Shown: positions 43,701-52,952 of the stretch, piece by piece
Layout of the letters: each line of letters starts with the position of its first letter
Numbering within the stretch: position 1 is the stretch's first letter
Assembly: GCA_024102635.1 (NCBI GenBank)
Contig: JAGFJO010000059.1
Span: 1-64,000, forward strand
Length of the DNA: 64,000 nucleotides
Reading direction: 5' to 3'
From: Deltaproteobacteria bacterium
Lineage (GTDB): Bacteria; Bdellovibrionota_C; UBA2361; JAGFJO01
Made by a program: the position numbers and the translations under genes
The notes under the pieces: model-generated
Seen by the model: only the letters and a program-made list of their open reading frames with translations
Databases searched by the model: none
What the model was told of the DNA's origin: nothing

Positions 43701-44495
43701 ATGAAAGCTATAACGCAGAATCTTTGCAAACTCGCGCTGTTTTTTTCAATTCTCGTTCCTGTGCGCTCGCTAGCGGACATCAAAGAGCAAACTGTCCAAT
43801 ATAGAGATCAAAAGCAGACGTTAGAAGGGGTCTTATTCTACGATGACAACCGAAAGGACCCCATGCCGGCGGTTCTTGTCGTGCACGACTGGATGGGCAT
43901 TTCCGAGGACACGACCATGCGGGCGCGAATGCTGGCCGAATTGGGGTACGTGGCATTTGCGGCTGATATATACGGAAAGGGAATCCGCCCTGCAAACAGC
44001 GATGAGGCAGGTAAGCTAGCAGGAAAGTTTAAGTCGGAGCCTGCACTGATGAGAAGCCGGGTCAAGGCAGCTCTAAATGTTCTGCAAAACCACGCTTTAG
44101 TAGACGACGCGCGCCTTGCTGCCATCGGATATTGTTTTGGCGGGACGGTGGCACTTGAACTGGCTCGCAGCGGCGCTCCCGTCGCAGGAGTCGTTTCTTT
44201 TCACGGGGGATTGGCGACAAAGAGCCCCGAAGATGCCAAAAACATTAAGGGCCGCGTTCTAGTTCTGCATGGAGCCGATGACCCATTGGTTCCGGACACA
44301 GAGGTGGCCGCGTTTGAAGATGAGATGAGAAAGGGCGGCGTTGATTGGGCCCTGATAGAGTACGGCAACGCAGTGCACTCTTTTACCGTCAAACGTGCCG
44401 GGAACGATAATTCAAAGGGTGCAGCATACAATGAGAAAGCTGATAGGCGGTCGTGGCAGCATATGAAGCTTTTTTTCGCGGAGATCTTAGGTTAA
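43701..44495 (+). CDS. Exported dienelactone hydrolase family protein
   Basis: This 264-residue alpha/beta hydrolase has a signal peptide (about residues 1-25). It has VVHDWMGISEDTTMRARMLAELGYVA, the nucleophile Cys in GYCFGGTVAL, the acid in HGADDPLVP and the His in GNAVHSFTV. The Cys-Asp-His triad is the dienelactone hydrolase form. It probably cleaves an ester or lactone in the periplasm. The substrate is unknown. GGGAGG lies 7 nt before ATG. No other aromatic-degradation genes are near, so a chloroaromatic role is unlikely. Confidence 0.85.
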   Translation: MKAITQNLCKLALFFSILVPVRSLADIKEQTVQYRDQKQTLEGVLFYDDNRKDPMPAVLVVHDWMGISEDTTMRARMLAELGYVAFAADIYGKGIRPANSDEAGKLAGKFKSEPALMRSRVKAALNVLQNHALVDDARLAAIGYCFGGTVALELARSGAPVAGVVSFHGGLATKSPEDAKNIKGRVLVLHGADDPLVPDTEVAAFEDEMRKGGVDWALIEYGNAVHSFTVKRAGNDNSKGAAYNEKADRRSWQHMKLFFAEILG

Positions 44496-44522
44496 CCAAC
44501 GCAGCCTGCGCGTAAGGTTTTT

Positions 44523-45446
44523 GTGGCCTACTCAGCATTATTCTCGAATCTTCTGCCGCTATACGCCATTATTGTTTGCGGTTTTGCTGCAGGGAGATGG
44601 CTGAAGATAGACCGCAATACTGTCGCGAACCTTCTTATTTATGTGCTCGTTCCGATCGCAATATTCGGCTTCATTGCACAGCTGCGGCTTTACCCGGCTG
44701 TTTTCTTAGCGCCTTTGATTGCATTCGCGGTGTCATCGTTTTCGGCCTTCGTCAGTTTCCGTATGGCGCAAAGATCAATGGGCGTGCCGCAGGCTTCGCT
44801 CGCAGGCTTTTGCGCTGCTGGAGCCAATGCCGGCTACTTCGGGATTCCGCTCTTTTTAATGTCTCATGCTCCCGAAGAGTTGGGCGCTTACATGATAACA
44901 ATAATCGGCTACCTCTTTTATGAGAGCGGTCCCGGATATTTTATATTGGCGAGGGGAAACTATTCGGCGCGCGAGAGCCTCGTTAGATTGCTGCGCCTAC
45001 CTACGATCCATGCCGCTGTCTTGGGCGTTGCCGTTTCCATGATGGAGGTACAGCTGCCTGTGGTCATCATTGAATATTTGCAGCATATAAAGGGAGCTTA
45101 CATAGTGCTCGGGATGATGCTGGTAGGGATAGCGCTTTCCGAGATTAGGAACCTAAAGATCAACATGCGTTTAACGGCCCAAGTAATGGCGTTCAAATTC
45201 TTATTCACTCCCTTGTTTATGACAGTGGTCGTACTGGCAGATTACTACTCTTTCCGCCTGCTTGATCGGCTGCTAATAAGCTGTTTGATAACAATCTCAA
45301 TAGTTCCGGTAGCCGCAAATACTACTGCTTTTGCGTCAATACTGAATCTCCCGGTTGCGGAAGCGGGCGTGCTGGTGGTCGTAAGCACACTAGCGGCCCT
45401 TCCTATGATCCTGATCGTGTATCCGTGGCTGCTTGGCCTACTTTAG
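44523..45446 (+). CDS. AEC-family transporter
   Basis: This 307-residue protein has ten hydrophobic segments in two halves and belongs to the auxin-efflux-carrier/malonate family (e.g. LPLYAIIVCGFAAGRWLKID, AGANAGYFGIPLFLMSHAPEE and PVAANTTAFASILNLP). It is likely a secondary exporter or carrier of an organic acid in the inner membrane. Start is GTG at 44523 with AAGG 6 nt upstream. It lies 27 nt after the dienelactone hydrolase gene and may share its transcript. Confidence 0.82.
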   Translation: MAYSALFSNLLPLYAIIVCGFAAGRWLKIDRNTVANLLIYVLVPIAIFGFIAQLRLYPAVFLAPLIAFAVSSFSAFVSFRMAQRSMGVPQASLAGFCAAGANAGYFGIPLFLMSHAPEELGAYMITIIGYLFYESGPGYFILARGNYSARESLVRLLRLPTIHAAVLGVAVSMMEVQLPVVIIEYLQHIKGAYIVLGMMLVGIALSEIRNLKINMRLTAQVMAFKFLFTPLFMTVVVLADYYSFRLLDRLLISCLITISIVPVAANTTAFASILNLPVAEAGVLVVVSTLAALPMILIVYPWLLGLL

Positions 45447-45548
45447 GGCCATCAAACTACAACCCATAGGGCATGAGCGTGCTCAGCGCGCGCCGTTTGG
45501 CAAGCGGGTAACCTACGCGGCAATTATCAACAACTAAGGAGAATCAGC

Positions 45549-46769
45549 ATGAAGGCCGTCGTGTTCCACGATATCGGTGACATTCGCATTGACGATGTAC
45601 CGGACCCCGAAATAATCGAAGATAGCGATGCAGTTGTTCGTATAACAGCAAGCGCAATATGCGGCACCGACCTTCATCTGGTGCGCGGCACTGTGCCAGG
45701 CATGAAAGCAGGAACAGTACTGGGGCATGAAGGAGTAGGGATTGTTGAAGAGGTGGGAAAAAACGTGCGCAATTTCCAACCGGGCGACCGAGTCGTTATA
45801 CCTTCTACTATCGCATGCGGTTATTGTTCATACTGCCGTTCTGCTTATTACGCGCAATGTGACAACGCCAATCCTAACGGCAAGCGAGCCGGTACCGCCT
45901 TTTACGGTGGGCCTGCCGAAACGGGATCGTTTAATGGTCTTCAAGCCGAGTACGCGAGAGTGCCGTTTGCCAGTCTAGGAATGGTGCGTATACCGGATGA
46001 TGTTTCGGATGAGCAGGCTATAATGATAAGCGACATTTTTCCAACCGGATTCTTCGGCGCGGAGCTGGCTGAGATTGAGGATGGAGATACGGTTGCAATC
46101 TTCGGCTGCGGACCGGTGGGACAGTTCGCGATTGCTTCGGCAAAGCTCAAGAATGCGGGGCGGCTGATAGCAATTGACTGCGTTCCTTCGAGGCTTGAAG
46201 CTGCACGGGCTCAGAATGCCGAAGTCATAAACTTTAACGAAGAAGATCCTGTGGAGGTGATTTTGAGTCTGACCGGAGGGATCGGAGTAGATAGGGTAAT
46301 CGATGCTGTTGGAGTGGATTCAGTAGCACCAAACGGCGGACCGGCAAAAAGGCAGATGGAGAAATTGAAAGATGAGTTTAAACGTCAGCTCTCGGAAGTA
46401 GCGCCTAAAACCAACGTGCAAAACGGGCATTGGGTGCCGGGAGACGCGCCCTCTCTCGTGCCTCATTGGGCATGTAAGGCGCTGGCAAAAGCGGGTACGC
46501 TGAGCGTAATCGGGGTGTATCCCAAGAGCCATAAATTTTTCCCTTTTGGGGAATTTATGAACAAGAATCTGACCCTTAAGGCAGGCAACTGCAACCATCG
46601 AAAATACATTCCATACCTCCTTGACCTGACGCAGAACGGAACAATTGATCCCGCGGAGGTACTCACACAAAGTGAGTCAGTGCTGCATGCGGTCGAAGCT
46701 TATGAATCTTTCGATACGCGCGCGCCGGGTTGGATCAAGGTCGAACTTGAACCGCAGTTACACGCGTAG
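45549..46769 (+). CDS. Zinc-dependent alcohol dehydrogenase (formaldehyde-dehydrogenase-like)
   Basis: This 406-residue MDR-family enzyme oxidises an alcohol or aldehyde with NAD(P). Its catalytic zinc ligands are Cys38 (AICGTDLHL) and His61 (LGHEGVG). The structural zinc loop has CGYCSYCRSAYYAQC. The nucleotide motif is FGCGPVGQFA. The long lobe with MISDIFPTGFFGAE and the C-terminal PKSHKFFPFGEFMNKNLTLK suit the glutathione-independent formaldehyde dehydrogenase subgroup. AAGGAG is 7 nt before ATG. Confidence 0.9.
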   Translation: MKAVVFHDIGDIRIDDVPDPEIIEDSDAVVRITASAICGTDLHLVRGTVPGMKAGTVLGHEGVGIVEEVGKNVRNFQPGDRVVIPSTIACGYCSYCRSAYYAQCDNANPNGKRAGTAFYGGPAETGSFNGLQAEYARVPFASLGMVRIPDDVSDEQAIMISDIFPTGFFGAELAEIEDGDTVAIFGCGPVGQFAIASAKLKNAGRLIAIDCVPSRLEAARAQNAEVINFNEEDPVEVILSLTGGIGVDRVIDAVGVDSVAPNGGPAKRQMEKLKDEFKRQLSEVAPKTNVQNGHWVPGDAPSLVPHWACKALAKAGTLSVIGVYPKSHKFFPFGEFMNKNLTLKAGNCNHRKYIPYLLDLTQNGTIDPAEVLTQSESVLHAVEAYESFDTRAPGWIKVELEPQLHA

Positions 46770-46894
46770 CTGACGGCCCCCGGTGTGACTGTCATCATAT
46801 CTTGGCGGCCGACCGGATGTTAGGAATGTAGCTCGTTTAGTTCATCGGGCACACGATTTGTCCAATCATTAATACTTAAGGAGCTGACACAGTT

Positions 46895-47788
46895 ATGGCA
46901 CAGTACAATGGATACTATGATCGCGACTACGGATACTCAGGCGGTTATGAGGGAGGAGAGCGCGGCCGGAGAAGTTATGGCGGGGAGTCGGACTACGACT
47001 ATGAAAGCGATAGAAGCCGGGGCTTCGGAGGTTACGGAGGATACGGCGGATATGGCTCGTACGATCGTGATCGTTATGAAAGCCAACGGTCCCGTCGAGG
47101 TGGACAAGGCTCTTCGGACTATGGCCGGGGCTCTTCCGACTATAGCCGTGGGTATTCCGGTTACGGCAGATACTCTGACTATGGACGAGGCGGCGAGTAT
47201 TACGGAAGCCAGCGCGGGTATGGCGGCTACGGACGAGGTGGATCATCGGGCTTTGGCGGCTCTTCCAATAGGGGCAGCGAGTACTCCGGCTATGGCGGAC
47301 AGGGGGGCGCTGGTTACGGATACGGCAGGCCTCCACGCGGCTATTCCGGATATTCCTCCTCCGACTATGAGGAGGGATCGCAATCCCCGTATGGCAGTCT
47401 TGACTACGGCCGATATGAGTACAGTCGCGGGCAGGGTCAGCAAGGTCAGCAAGAGAGCCGCGGCAGATTCTACGGAGTTGGCCCGAAAGGCTACCAGCGA
47501 TCCGACGATCGGATACGTGAGGAGATTAGCGAAAAGTTTGCCCGCGACTCCGAGCTTGATCCTTCCGATATCGAAATTCAGGTAAAGAACGGCGAGGTAA
47601 CTCTAAGCGGATCGGTAGAAAGCCGTGAGGCAAAACGCAGGGCCGAGGACATCGCAGAGGATATTCTCGGTGTCAAGAATGTTGATAACAAGCTGCGCCG
47701 GCAGGAAGAGCAAAGCTCTTCTAGTTCAGGCAAGAGTTCAGCATCAAAAAGTTCGCAGCGCTCAAGCAGCGCATCTATGACCCAATAG
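46895..47788 (+). CDS. BON-domain protein with Gly/Tyr/Ser/Arg-rich disordered N-terminus
   Basis: In this 297-residue protein, residues about 1-200 are built almost wholly from Gly, Tyr, Ser, Arg and Asp, with repeated GYGGYGGYGSYDRD-like blocks and no signal peptide. A BON domain spans about 202-270 (DDRIREEISEKFARDSELDP, VTLSGSVESREAKRRAEDIAEDI), followed by a Ser-rich tail. BON domains usually bind membranes or phospholipids, most often in the periplasm. The GYSR-rich part is like prion-like, phase-separating segments. AAGGAG lies 11 nt before ATG. The function is unknown. The window has only one such gene. Confidence 0.78.
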   Translation: MAQYNGYYDRDYGYSGGYEGGERGRRSYGGESDYDYESDRSRGFGGYGGYGGYGSYDRDRYESQRSRRGGQGSSDYGRGSSDYSRGYSGYGRYSDYGRGGEYYGSQRGYGGYGRGGSSGFGGSSNRGSEYSGYGGQGGAGYGYGRPPRGYSGYSSSDYEEGSQSPYGSLDYGRYEYSRGQGQQGQQESRGRFYGVGPKGYQRSDDRIREEISEKFARDSELDPSDIEIQVKNGEVTLSGSVESREAKRRAEDIAEDILGVKNVDNKLRRQEEQSSSSSGKSSASKSSQRSSSASMTQ

Positions 47789-47817
47789 CAGCGGCTTAGA
47801 AGCCTCTATACAAAAGA

Positions 47818-47844
47818 GGGGCTGGTTGCAGAAGCGCCGGCCCC
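47818..47844 (+). terminator. Weak hairpin after the BON gene
   Basis: GGGGCTGG (47818-47825) and CCGGCCCC (47837-47844) form an 8-bp stem with one G-U pair and an 11-nt loop, 30 nt after the BON stop codon and before a convergent gene. No U-run follows directly, so it may be rho-dependent or simply structural. Confidence 0.35.
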
Positions 47845-47883
47845 GATTCCAATTCAATTAGCCTGGACTGCAAAAGGCTATTT

Positions 47884-48543
47884 CTATTTGCTGCTTTTTG
47901 TGCAGAGACTCTCGAGTGCCGCATTATAGGTACGGGCAAGTTCAGAAGGAGCGCTGACACACATCTTGAGATCCTTAATCAGCCCGTCAGCGAGCCCGTA
48001 GATCCAGCTATGCACTGCCAGCTCCTGCCCCCTTTCCCAAGCGGCCTGAACAATTGTGGTTTGGGAAACATTAATCGCCTGCTCAATGACGTTCAGTTCG
48101 CATAGCCTTTCGCACTTTGCATCGTCGCCCTCTATTGAGTCTATTAGGGCACGGTGCTTGTGGCCCACATCTTGAACATGCCGCAGCCAGTTGGAAATGA
48201 GCCCTAAATTCTGGTTCTGCCAAGCGGCCCTGACACCGCCGCACCCATAATGCCCGCAAACTATAATATGCTTGACCTTTAAAACATCTACCGCAAACTG
48301 CATCACCGACAAACAATTCAGATCCGTATGTACGACGATGTTAGCTACATTGCGATGAACGAAAATCCCGCCTGGAGGAATGCCGGTAATCTGATTAGCG
48401 GGGACACGGCTATCTGAACATCCAATCCAGAGGTATTTCGGGGTCTGTTGTTCAGCAAGGTTTTTGAAAAACGAAGGGTCGCGCGCGGTAACGCCTGCAG
48501 CCCACTCCCGGTTGTTGTCAATTAGTTCTTTTAGTAGTCGCAT
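47884..48543 (-). CDS. can: Beta-class carbonic anhydrase
   Basis: This 219-residue zinc enzyme interconverts CO2 and bicarbonate. All beta-class ligands are in place: Cys42 and Asp44 (WIGCSDSRV, with Arg46), His98 and Cys101 (CGHYGCGGVRAA). These numbers equal those in the E. coli Can enzyme. VHRNVANIVVHTDLNCLSVMQFAVDVL and the C-terminal VHSWIYGLADGLIKDL are typical. GAGGG lies before ATG at 48543. It is followed by no partner gene on its strand. Confidence 0.95.
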   Translation of the reverse strand: MRLLKELIDNNREWAAGVTARDPSFFKNLAEQQTPKYLWIGCSDSRVPANQITGIPPGGIFVHRNVANIVVHTDLNCLSVMQFAVDVLKVKHIIVCGHYGCGGVRAAWQNQNLGLISNWLRHVQDVGHKHRALIDSIEGDDAKCERLCELNVIEQAINVSQTTIVQAAWERGQELAVHSWIYGLADGLIKDLKMCVSAPSELARTYNAALESLCTKSSK

Positions 48544-48708
48544 AGCCCTCTTTTTATACCGTTACGCTAATAAGATACAAGCCGCACTCATGGGACTCTG
48601 GTCTTATTGGTTTTTTGACAAGCGCTTCGACGGCCGTCGTTAAGGACTTTAGGCAGCCATCAAAGGCTGCGCAAGATTTTCACTAAGTGTTGCGTTAAGA
48701 AAACCTAT

Positions 48709-49434
48709 TCAATGCCTTGGTGCGCTTAATACGATCGTTCCCCTTCCTCTGTCGTAATAGGATAGCATCGATAATCCGTAATCAGCGCACCAGCTTTTTG
48801 CTAGAGCTTGCTCTCCAGGGCGGGCGCCGTCGTCCATGATTACCAAGGCATCGTGCGAAAGGCGGTCTCTTACATTCGGGATGAGTCCGCTTCGTCCTCC
48901 CTTGGTAGTAGCCTGCGGCCCGTCACAAAGCACAAAGTCGATCGAGGATGGCAGCTCTCCCCCACGGATATCGAACCATTTGTATCTTCCGAAATCGACG
49001 AGAGGCCGATGGAGAACTTCGGCTTCTCCGAGAAGCTCCTTGTTTCTTGCTAACTCTTTCGACGCTGCCAGCTGCCAAAGTTTCCCATGCTCCAAGGCAA
49101 CGGTTTGGAATCCAAGCACAGCCCCGTAGATAGAAAGAATTATCGTACTAAGGCCGCTCCCTGTTTCCAGTACGGTGCGCGGGCGCCTCTCCATCAGGTA
49201 ACGCCCAAGAGTATCAATAAAATTGAAATCAACAGCATAGCTCTCATTCCCCCAGCTGCGCGCCATCGCCGTAAAAGAGGGGCTAGTAATGCAGCCTAGT
49301 TCGCGCAGGTCTCTTTTTGCCGAAACTATTCCCTCTGTCATCCCGGAATGAGAAAGCAGAGCCTGGCGCAGGCCGAAGGCGCTGTTTTTGATATCTAAAT
49401 AGACCGGTTTTGCTATCGAGGATAACGCAATCAT
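48709..49434 (-). CDS. SAM-dependent methyltransferase-like protein
   Basis: This 241-residue Rossmann-type protein has VLETGSGLSTIILSIYG as motif I (about 91-107), an acidic VALEHGKLW motif II and IDFVLCDGPQATTKGG as the motif IV region. This layout fits the class I methyltransferases of the TylF/macrocin and FkbM-like groups. The substrate is not evident. It lies 82 nt after prfC on the same strand, with no clear functional link. AUG at 49434 has no strong ribosome site. Confidence 0.7.
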   Translation of the reverse strand: MIALSSIAKPVYLDIKNSAFGLRQALLSHSGMTEGIVSAKRDLRELGCITSPSFTAMARSWGNESYAVDFNFIDTLGRYLMERRPRTVLETGSGLSTIILSIYGAVLGFQTVALEHGKLWQLAASKELARNKELLGEAEVLHRPLVDFGRYKWFDIRGGELPSSIDFVLCDGPQATTKGGRSGLIPNVRDRLSHDALVIMDDGARPGEQALAKSWCADYGLSMLSYYDRGRGTIVLSAPRH

Positions 49435-49516
49435 TTGTGAATACCGCCGAAGAGAATGGTACCAGCCTCCCGGCCGCTAATCCAACTCAGATGATTAACG
49501 GTGTCAAATCGGAGAA

Positions 49517-51127
49517 TTATGACGATTCGCCGTCCCACCGATTGGGGGGGTGCGCCTGCAGAATCACCTCCGGGTTTCTGTCGCTGAAGATCTTAACCGC
49601 CCACTCCCCGGGGAATAAAGCGACAACGCAGTTATCCAGATCTGTGCCGATCCGCACATCACGCGGTACATCTAGCTTTTCGCACTCGGCCTTGGTGAGC
49701 GAAGCCGGCAGCCACCGGATGATGTTCCAAGGCGCGGTTTCAATGGCGGAAAGCGCGCCATACTCGCTCTCAAGGCGGAACCTTAAAACTTCGAACTGCA
49801 GCGGTCCGACGGCGCCAAGAAGTGTGGACCCGCCGCTAGCAGGGATCTCAAACCTCTGCGCTACCCCCTCCTTGAGAAGCTGGTCGAGACCTTTCTGATA
49901 GCGCTTGTATTGCGCAGTGCTTGAGCTGGTAATATAGGCGAAGCACTCGGGAGTGAAGCGGGGAATCTCGTCATAGACGATCTCCGGATTCTCCGTAAGT
50001 GTATCTCCAATTCCGAGATCGGCTGCTCCAATAAGTCCGATCACATCGCCGGCATAAGCCGTTTCTATGCTTTGCCGCTCCTGCCCGAAGAGCTTATGCG
50101 CACTCGCAAGCCGCACCTTCTTCTCGTTGCGAGGATTGATCGCCTGCATATCGCGTTGAAACACCCCAGAGCAAATTCTCAAGAATGCAATTCTATCTCG
50201 GTGCTTCGGATCCATATTGGCTTGAATCTTGAATACAAACCCGGAGAAGGCAGGAGTTTGAGGATCAATTTCCGTACCGGCGGCGCTCCTTCGGGGCGCC
50301 GGCTGAGGAGCATTCTCAAGGAAGAAATCAAGCAGAAACTTAACCCCGAAATTGTTGCTGGCGCTGCCGAAGAGGACCGGAGTAAGCACCCCTGAAAGAA
50401 CGGCCTCTTTGTCGAAAGCGGTGCCCGCTCCATCCAGGATCTCAAGTTCCTCAATGGCGCTTGCAAAAGATCGCGGCGAAAGACGGTCTTTAACTACAGG
50501 ATCTGAAAGTTGAGAAACAGCAACAGGGGCTTTATAGGCGCCTCCCGGGGTGCGCTCGAAAAGGTGCACCTCCTTTTTCATTCTGTCATAAATTCCGCGA
50601 AACTCCTGCCCGTTGCCGAGCGGCCAATTGATCGCTACAGCCGAAATGCCGAGCACCTCTTCGAGCTCATCCAGCAGCGCGATAGGGTCCTGACTTGGCC
50701 TATCGAGTTTGTTCATAAAGGTGAAAATCGGAATCTTACGCAGGCGGCAGATCTCAAAGAGCTTGCGAGTCTGGCTCTCAATTCCTTTTGCAGCATCGAT
50801 GACCATAACCACACTGTCGACTGCGGTCAGCACCCGGTAGGTGTCTTCCGAAAAATCCTTGTGGCCTGGGGTATCAAGCAGATTCACGCACCGCCCGTCG
50901 TACTCGAACTGAAGAACGGTGGAGCTGACCGAGATACCGCGCTTCTTCTCGAGCTCCATCCAGTCCGAAGTAGTTGCTCTGCTTGCTGCCTTTGCGGTAA
51001 CGGAGCCCGCCAGCTGAACAGCACCGCCGTAGAGCAGCAGCTTTTCCGTAAGTGTGGTCTTACCGGCGTCGGGGTGCGAGATAATGGCGAATGTTCGTCT
51101 TCGTTCTATCTCTTCTGAAAGCTTCAT
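49517..51127 (-). CDS. prfC: Peptide chain release factor 3
   Basis: This 536-residue GTPase recycles class I release factors from the ribosome after termination. It has G1 SHPDAGKTTL, switch region AAKAASRATTSDWMELEKKRGISV, G3 DTPGHKDFSEDT, and G4 MNKLDRPSQDP. The RF3-specific QFEVLRFRLESEYG and AIETAPWNIIRW blocks are in the C-terminal third. The length is close to the family norm. It is followed 82 nt later by the methyltransferase gene. RF3 is a normal single-copy gene in many bacteria. Confidence 0.95.
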   Translation of the reverse strand: MKLSEEIERRRTFAIISHPDAGKTTLTEKLLLYGGAVQLAGSVTAKAASRATTSDWMELEKKRGISVSSTVLQFEYDGRCVNLLDTPGHKDFSEDTYRVLTAVDSVVMVIDAAKGIESQTRKLFEICRLRKIPIFTFMNKLDRPSQDPIALLDELEEVLGISAVAINWPLGNGQEFRGIYDRMKKEVHLFERTPGGAYKAPVAVSQLSDPVVKDRLSPRSFASAIEELEILDGAGTAFDKEAVLSGVLTPVLFGSASNNFGVKFLLDFFLENAPQPAPRRSAAGTEIDPQTPAFSGFVFKIQANMDPKHRDRIAFLRICSGVFQRDMQAINPRNEKKVRLASAHKLFGQERQSIETAYAGDVIGLIGAADLGIGDTLTENPEIVYDEIPRFTPECFAYITSSSTAQYKRYQKGLDQLLKEGVAQRFEIPASGGSTLLGAVGPLQFEVLRFRLESEYGALSAIETAPWNIIRWLPASLTKAECEKLDVPRDVRIGTDLDNCVVALFPGEWAVKIFSDRNPEVILQAHPPNRWDGESS

Positions 51128-51340
51128 TGATTTTTAGCTTTGATAAAGGGAATTGGCGGCAGTTAATGATTCTTTGATGGTAACGATGAGCTCAAGCCGA
51201 GCGAGGGCACAATACCTGGCTTAAGGGGGCGTCATGGCGCAAATACAAGACTCAACGGAACTAAGCATGGCGCAAGAATATATCATTGCTCATCTCACTT
51301 CAACTAATGCATAGGCTGCGCAGGCAGAGGTCTTCAGCTA

Positions 51341-52540
51341 TTAGGACCCTGTAAGCGCGGTGGGTTTTCTGTCGGCGCTTGCGGCAGATGGAACCTGCAT
51401 CTCTTCGAAGTTAACTTCGAGCGATCTTCGCAGTCCGTAAAACGATCCGTGATCATGCGGTGCGACTAAACTTATAGCCGTGCCGCTTCGACCCGCGCGC
51501 CCGGTGCGCCCGGTGCGATGCACGTAGGTCTCGCTATCAGCATGAATAGAGTAATTTACGACAAGCTCCAAATGTTCGATATCGATTCCCCTTGCGGCTA
51601 CGTCGGTTGCTATTAGGTACCTTAACGTTCCGCTTCTCAGCCCGTCTAGCACCGCTCCGCGCTCACGCTGTGAAAGGTCCGAGTTGATGCGCTGGGCGTT
51701 TAGGCCGCGGCGCCGCATGAAGACCTCAAGCAGTTCGGTGTCGGAGCGCGTATTGCAAAAAATTATCGCCGAGGACGGATTGAACTCCTCTAGTATATTG
51801 CAGAGCGCGGAAGCCTTATCCGCGATTCCTCCCGAAACCTTGGCAAAAAGGTGCTTTATGTCGGGCTTGGTAGTCTCATTCGACTCGATCTTTACAACCG
51901 TCGGAGACTTCAAAAAGCTTTGAGCCAGCATCGTGATTCTTGGCGGGAGAGTCGCGCTAAAAAACATTCCTTGCCGTTTGGGAGGAAGCCGTTTAAGAAT
52001 TGATCTTACGTCTTCAATGAATCCCATTGATAGCATTTCGTCGGCTTCATCTAGAACGAATTGCGAGCACTTCCGAAGCAAGAGTTCCCGCCGCTCAATC
52101 ATGTCCAGCAGCCGCCCGGGAGTACCGACGACCACGCGCCGGTCGCTCCTGAGCTGAGATCGCTGGCCGCGAATCGAAGATCCTCCGATCACACACACCG
52201 GCTGAATGTCAGGACAAAGCTCTGAAACTACCTTGCAGATCTGAAGCGCAAGCTCCCTAGTTGGAGTAATAATCAACGCCGCCGTTCCGATGGTGGGCTT
52301 TTCCTGCCTAAGCTTCATTAATATAGGGAGCATGAATGCAAGCGTCTTGCCGCTCCCCGTCTGAGCCTGCACTATGAGGTCTTTTCCCTCCATCGCATGG
52401 GGAATCGTTTCGGCTTGAACCGGCGTAGGGGTTACGATACCGCCGCGGGTCAAAGCTTCTAAAAGTTGGTTGTCCGAGATTAAATTGGAGAATTGCTGCA
52501 GCTCGACAACTGAGCCGGATTGCGTTGTGTTTGATTCCAT
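51341..52540 (-). CDS. DEAD-box ATP-dependent RNA helicase
   Basis: This 399-residue helicase shows all motifs: Q (PTPVQAETIP), I (AQTGSGKT), Ia (PTREL), Ib (TPGRL), II (VLDEADEM), III (SAT), V (ATDVAARGID) and VI (HRTGRTGRAGR). It ends soon after the core, without the long RNA-binding tail of DeaD. It should remodel structured RNA in ribosome assembly or decay. AGGA lies 5 nt before ATG. The 412-bp gap upstream separates it from a divergent unknown gene. Confidence 0.92.
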   Translation of the reverse strand: MESNTTQSGSVVELQQFSNLISDNQLLEALTRGGIVTPTPVQAETIPHAMEGKDLIVQAQTGSGKTLAFMLPILMKLRQEKPTIGTAALIITPTRELALQICKVVSELCPDIQPVCVIGGSSIRGQRSQLRSDRRVVVGTPGRLLDMIERRELLLRKCSQFVLDEADEMLSMGFIEDVRSILKRLPPKRQGMFFSATLPPRITMLAQSFLKSPTVVKIESNETTKPDIKHLFAKVSGGIADKASALCNILEEFNPSSAIIFCNTRSDTELLEVFMRRRGLNAQRINSDLSQRERGAVLDGLRSGTLRYLIATDVAARGIDIEHLELVVNYSIHADSETYVHRTGRTGRAGRSGTAISLVAPHDHGSFYGLRRSLEVNFEEMQVPSAASADRKPTALTGS

Positions 52541-52952
52541 TTATTTCCTACCGTGACGCCGCGATGGCTACCAGAAGCGGCGCAGGTTTGACTATTAAGG
52601 CCGCTGTGGGTGCGTGTGAGGCGCTATGATTATATTTACGTTTATTTAGCCTAGAGGCTTATCTTTCTATCTTTTGTTTCCAAGATAATGCCACATTATT
52701 AACTACTTTGCCAGCATGCGTAAATTAGGCATTTTACGCGCCGGATACCGATTTCAACTGTTAACTTGGTTATTATCGGCAGCTTAGGGCAGGTTACTTA
52801 ACCTTTTGTATTATGATGCTGAGCCGTACAGAGAGGCTGCGTGAAGGTTTAATACAATTCTAACCACTCCAATAGGTTGGTTTCATTGAGCAGATTTTAT
52901 TGACTCGAGAGTGGGCAGAATATACGGTCTTTAGTCCGGTAGTAATTGAAGT
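52541..52952. other. Divergent intergenic region, 412 bp
   Basis: This AT-rich stretch between the helicase (minus) and an unknown gene (plus) must hold both promoters. A run near 52620-52760 is especially AT-rich and would suit a promoter or a binding site. No repeat, RNA or ORF is convincing here. Confidence 0.4.

Noticed and set aside
46893-47585. Long frames on the other strand and in a second plus-strand frame of the BON gene
   Set aside because: They arise from the low-complexity Gly/Tyr codons. The BON domain and a ribosome site support the chosen frame.
51234-51314. 26-codon frame with an AGGGGG site between prfC and the helicase gene
   Set aside because: It is too short and unrecognised to be called a gene. 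It could be chance in a gap between two minus-strand genes.
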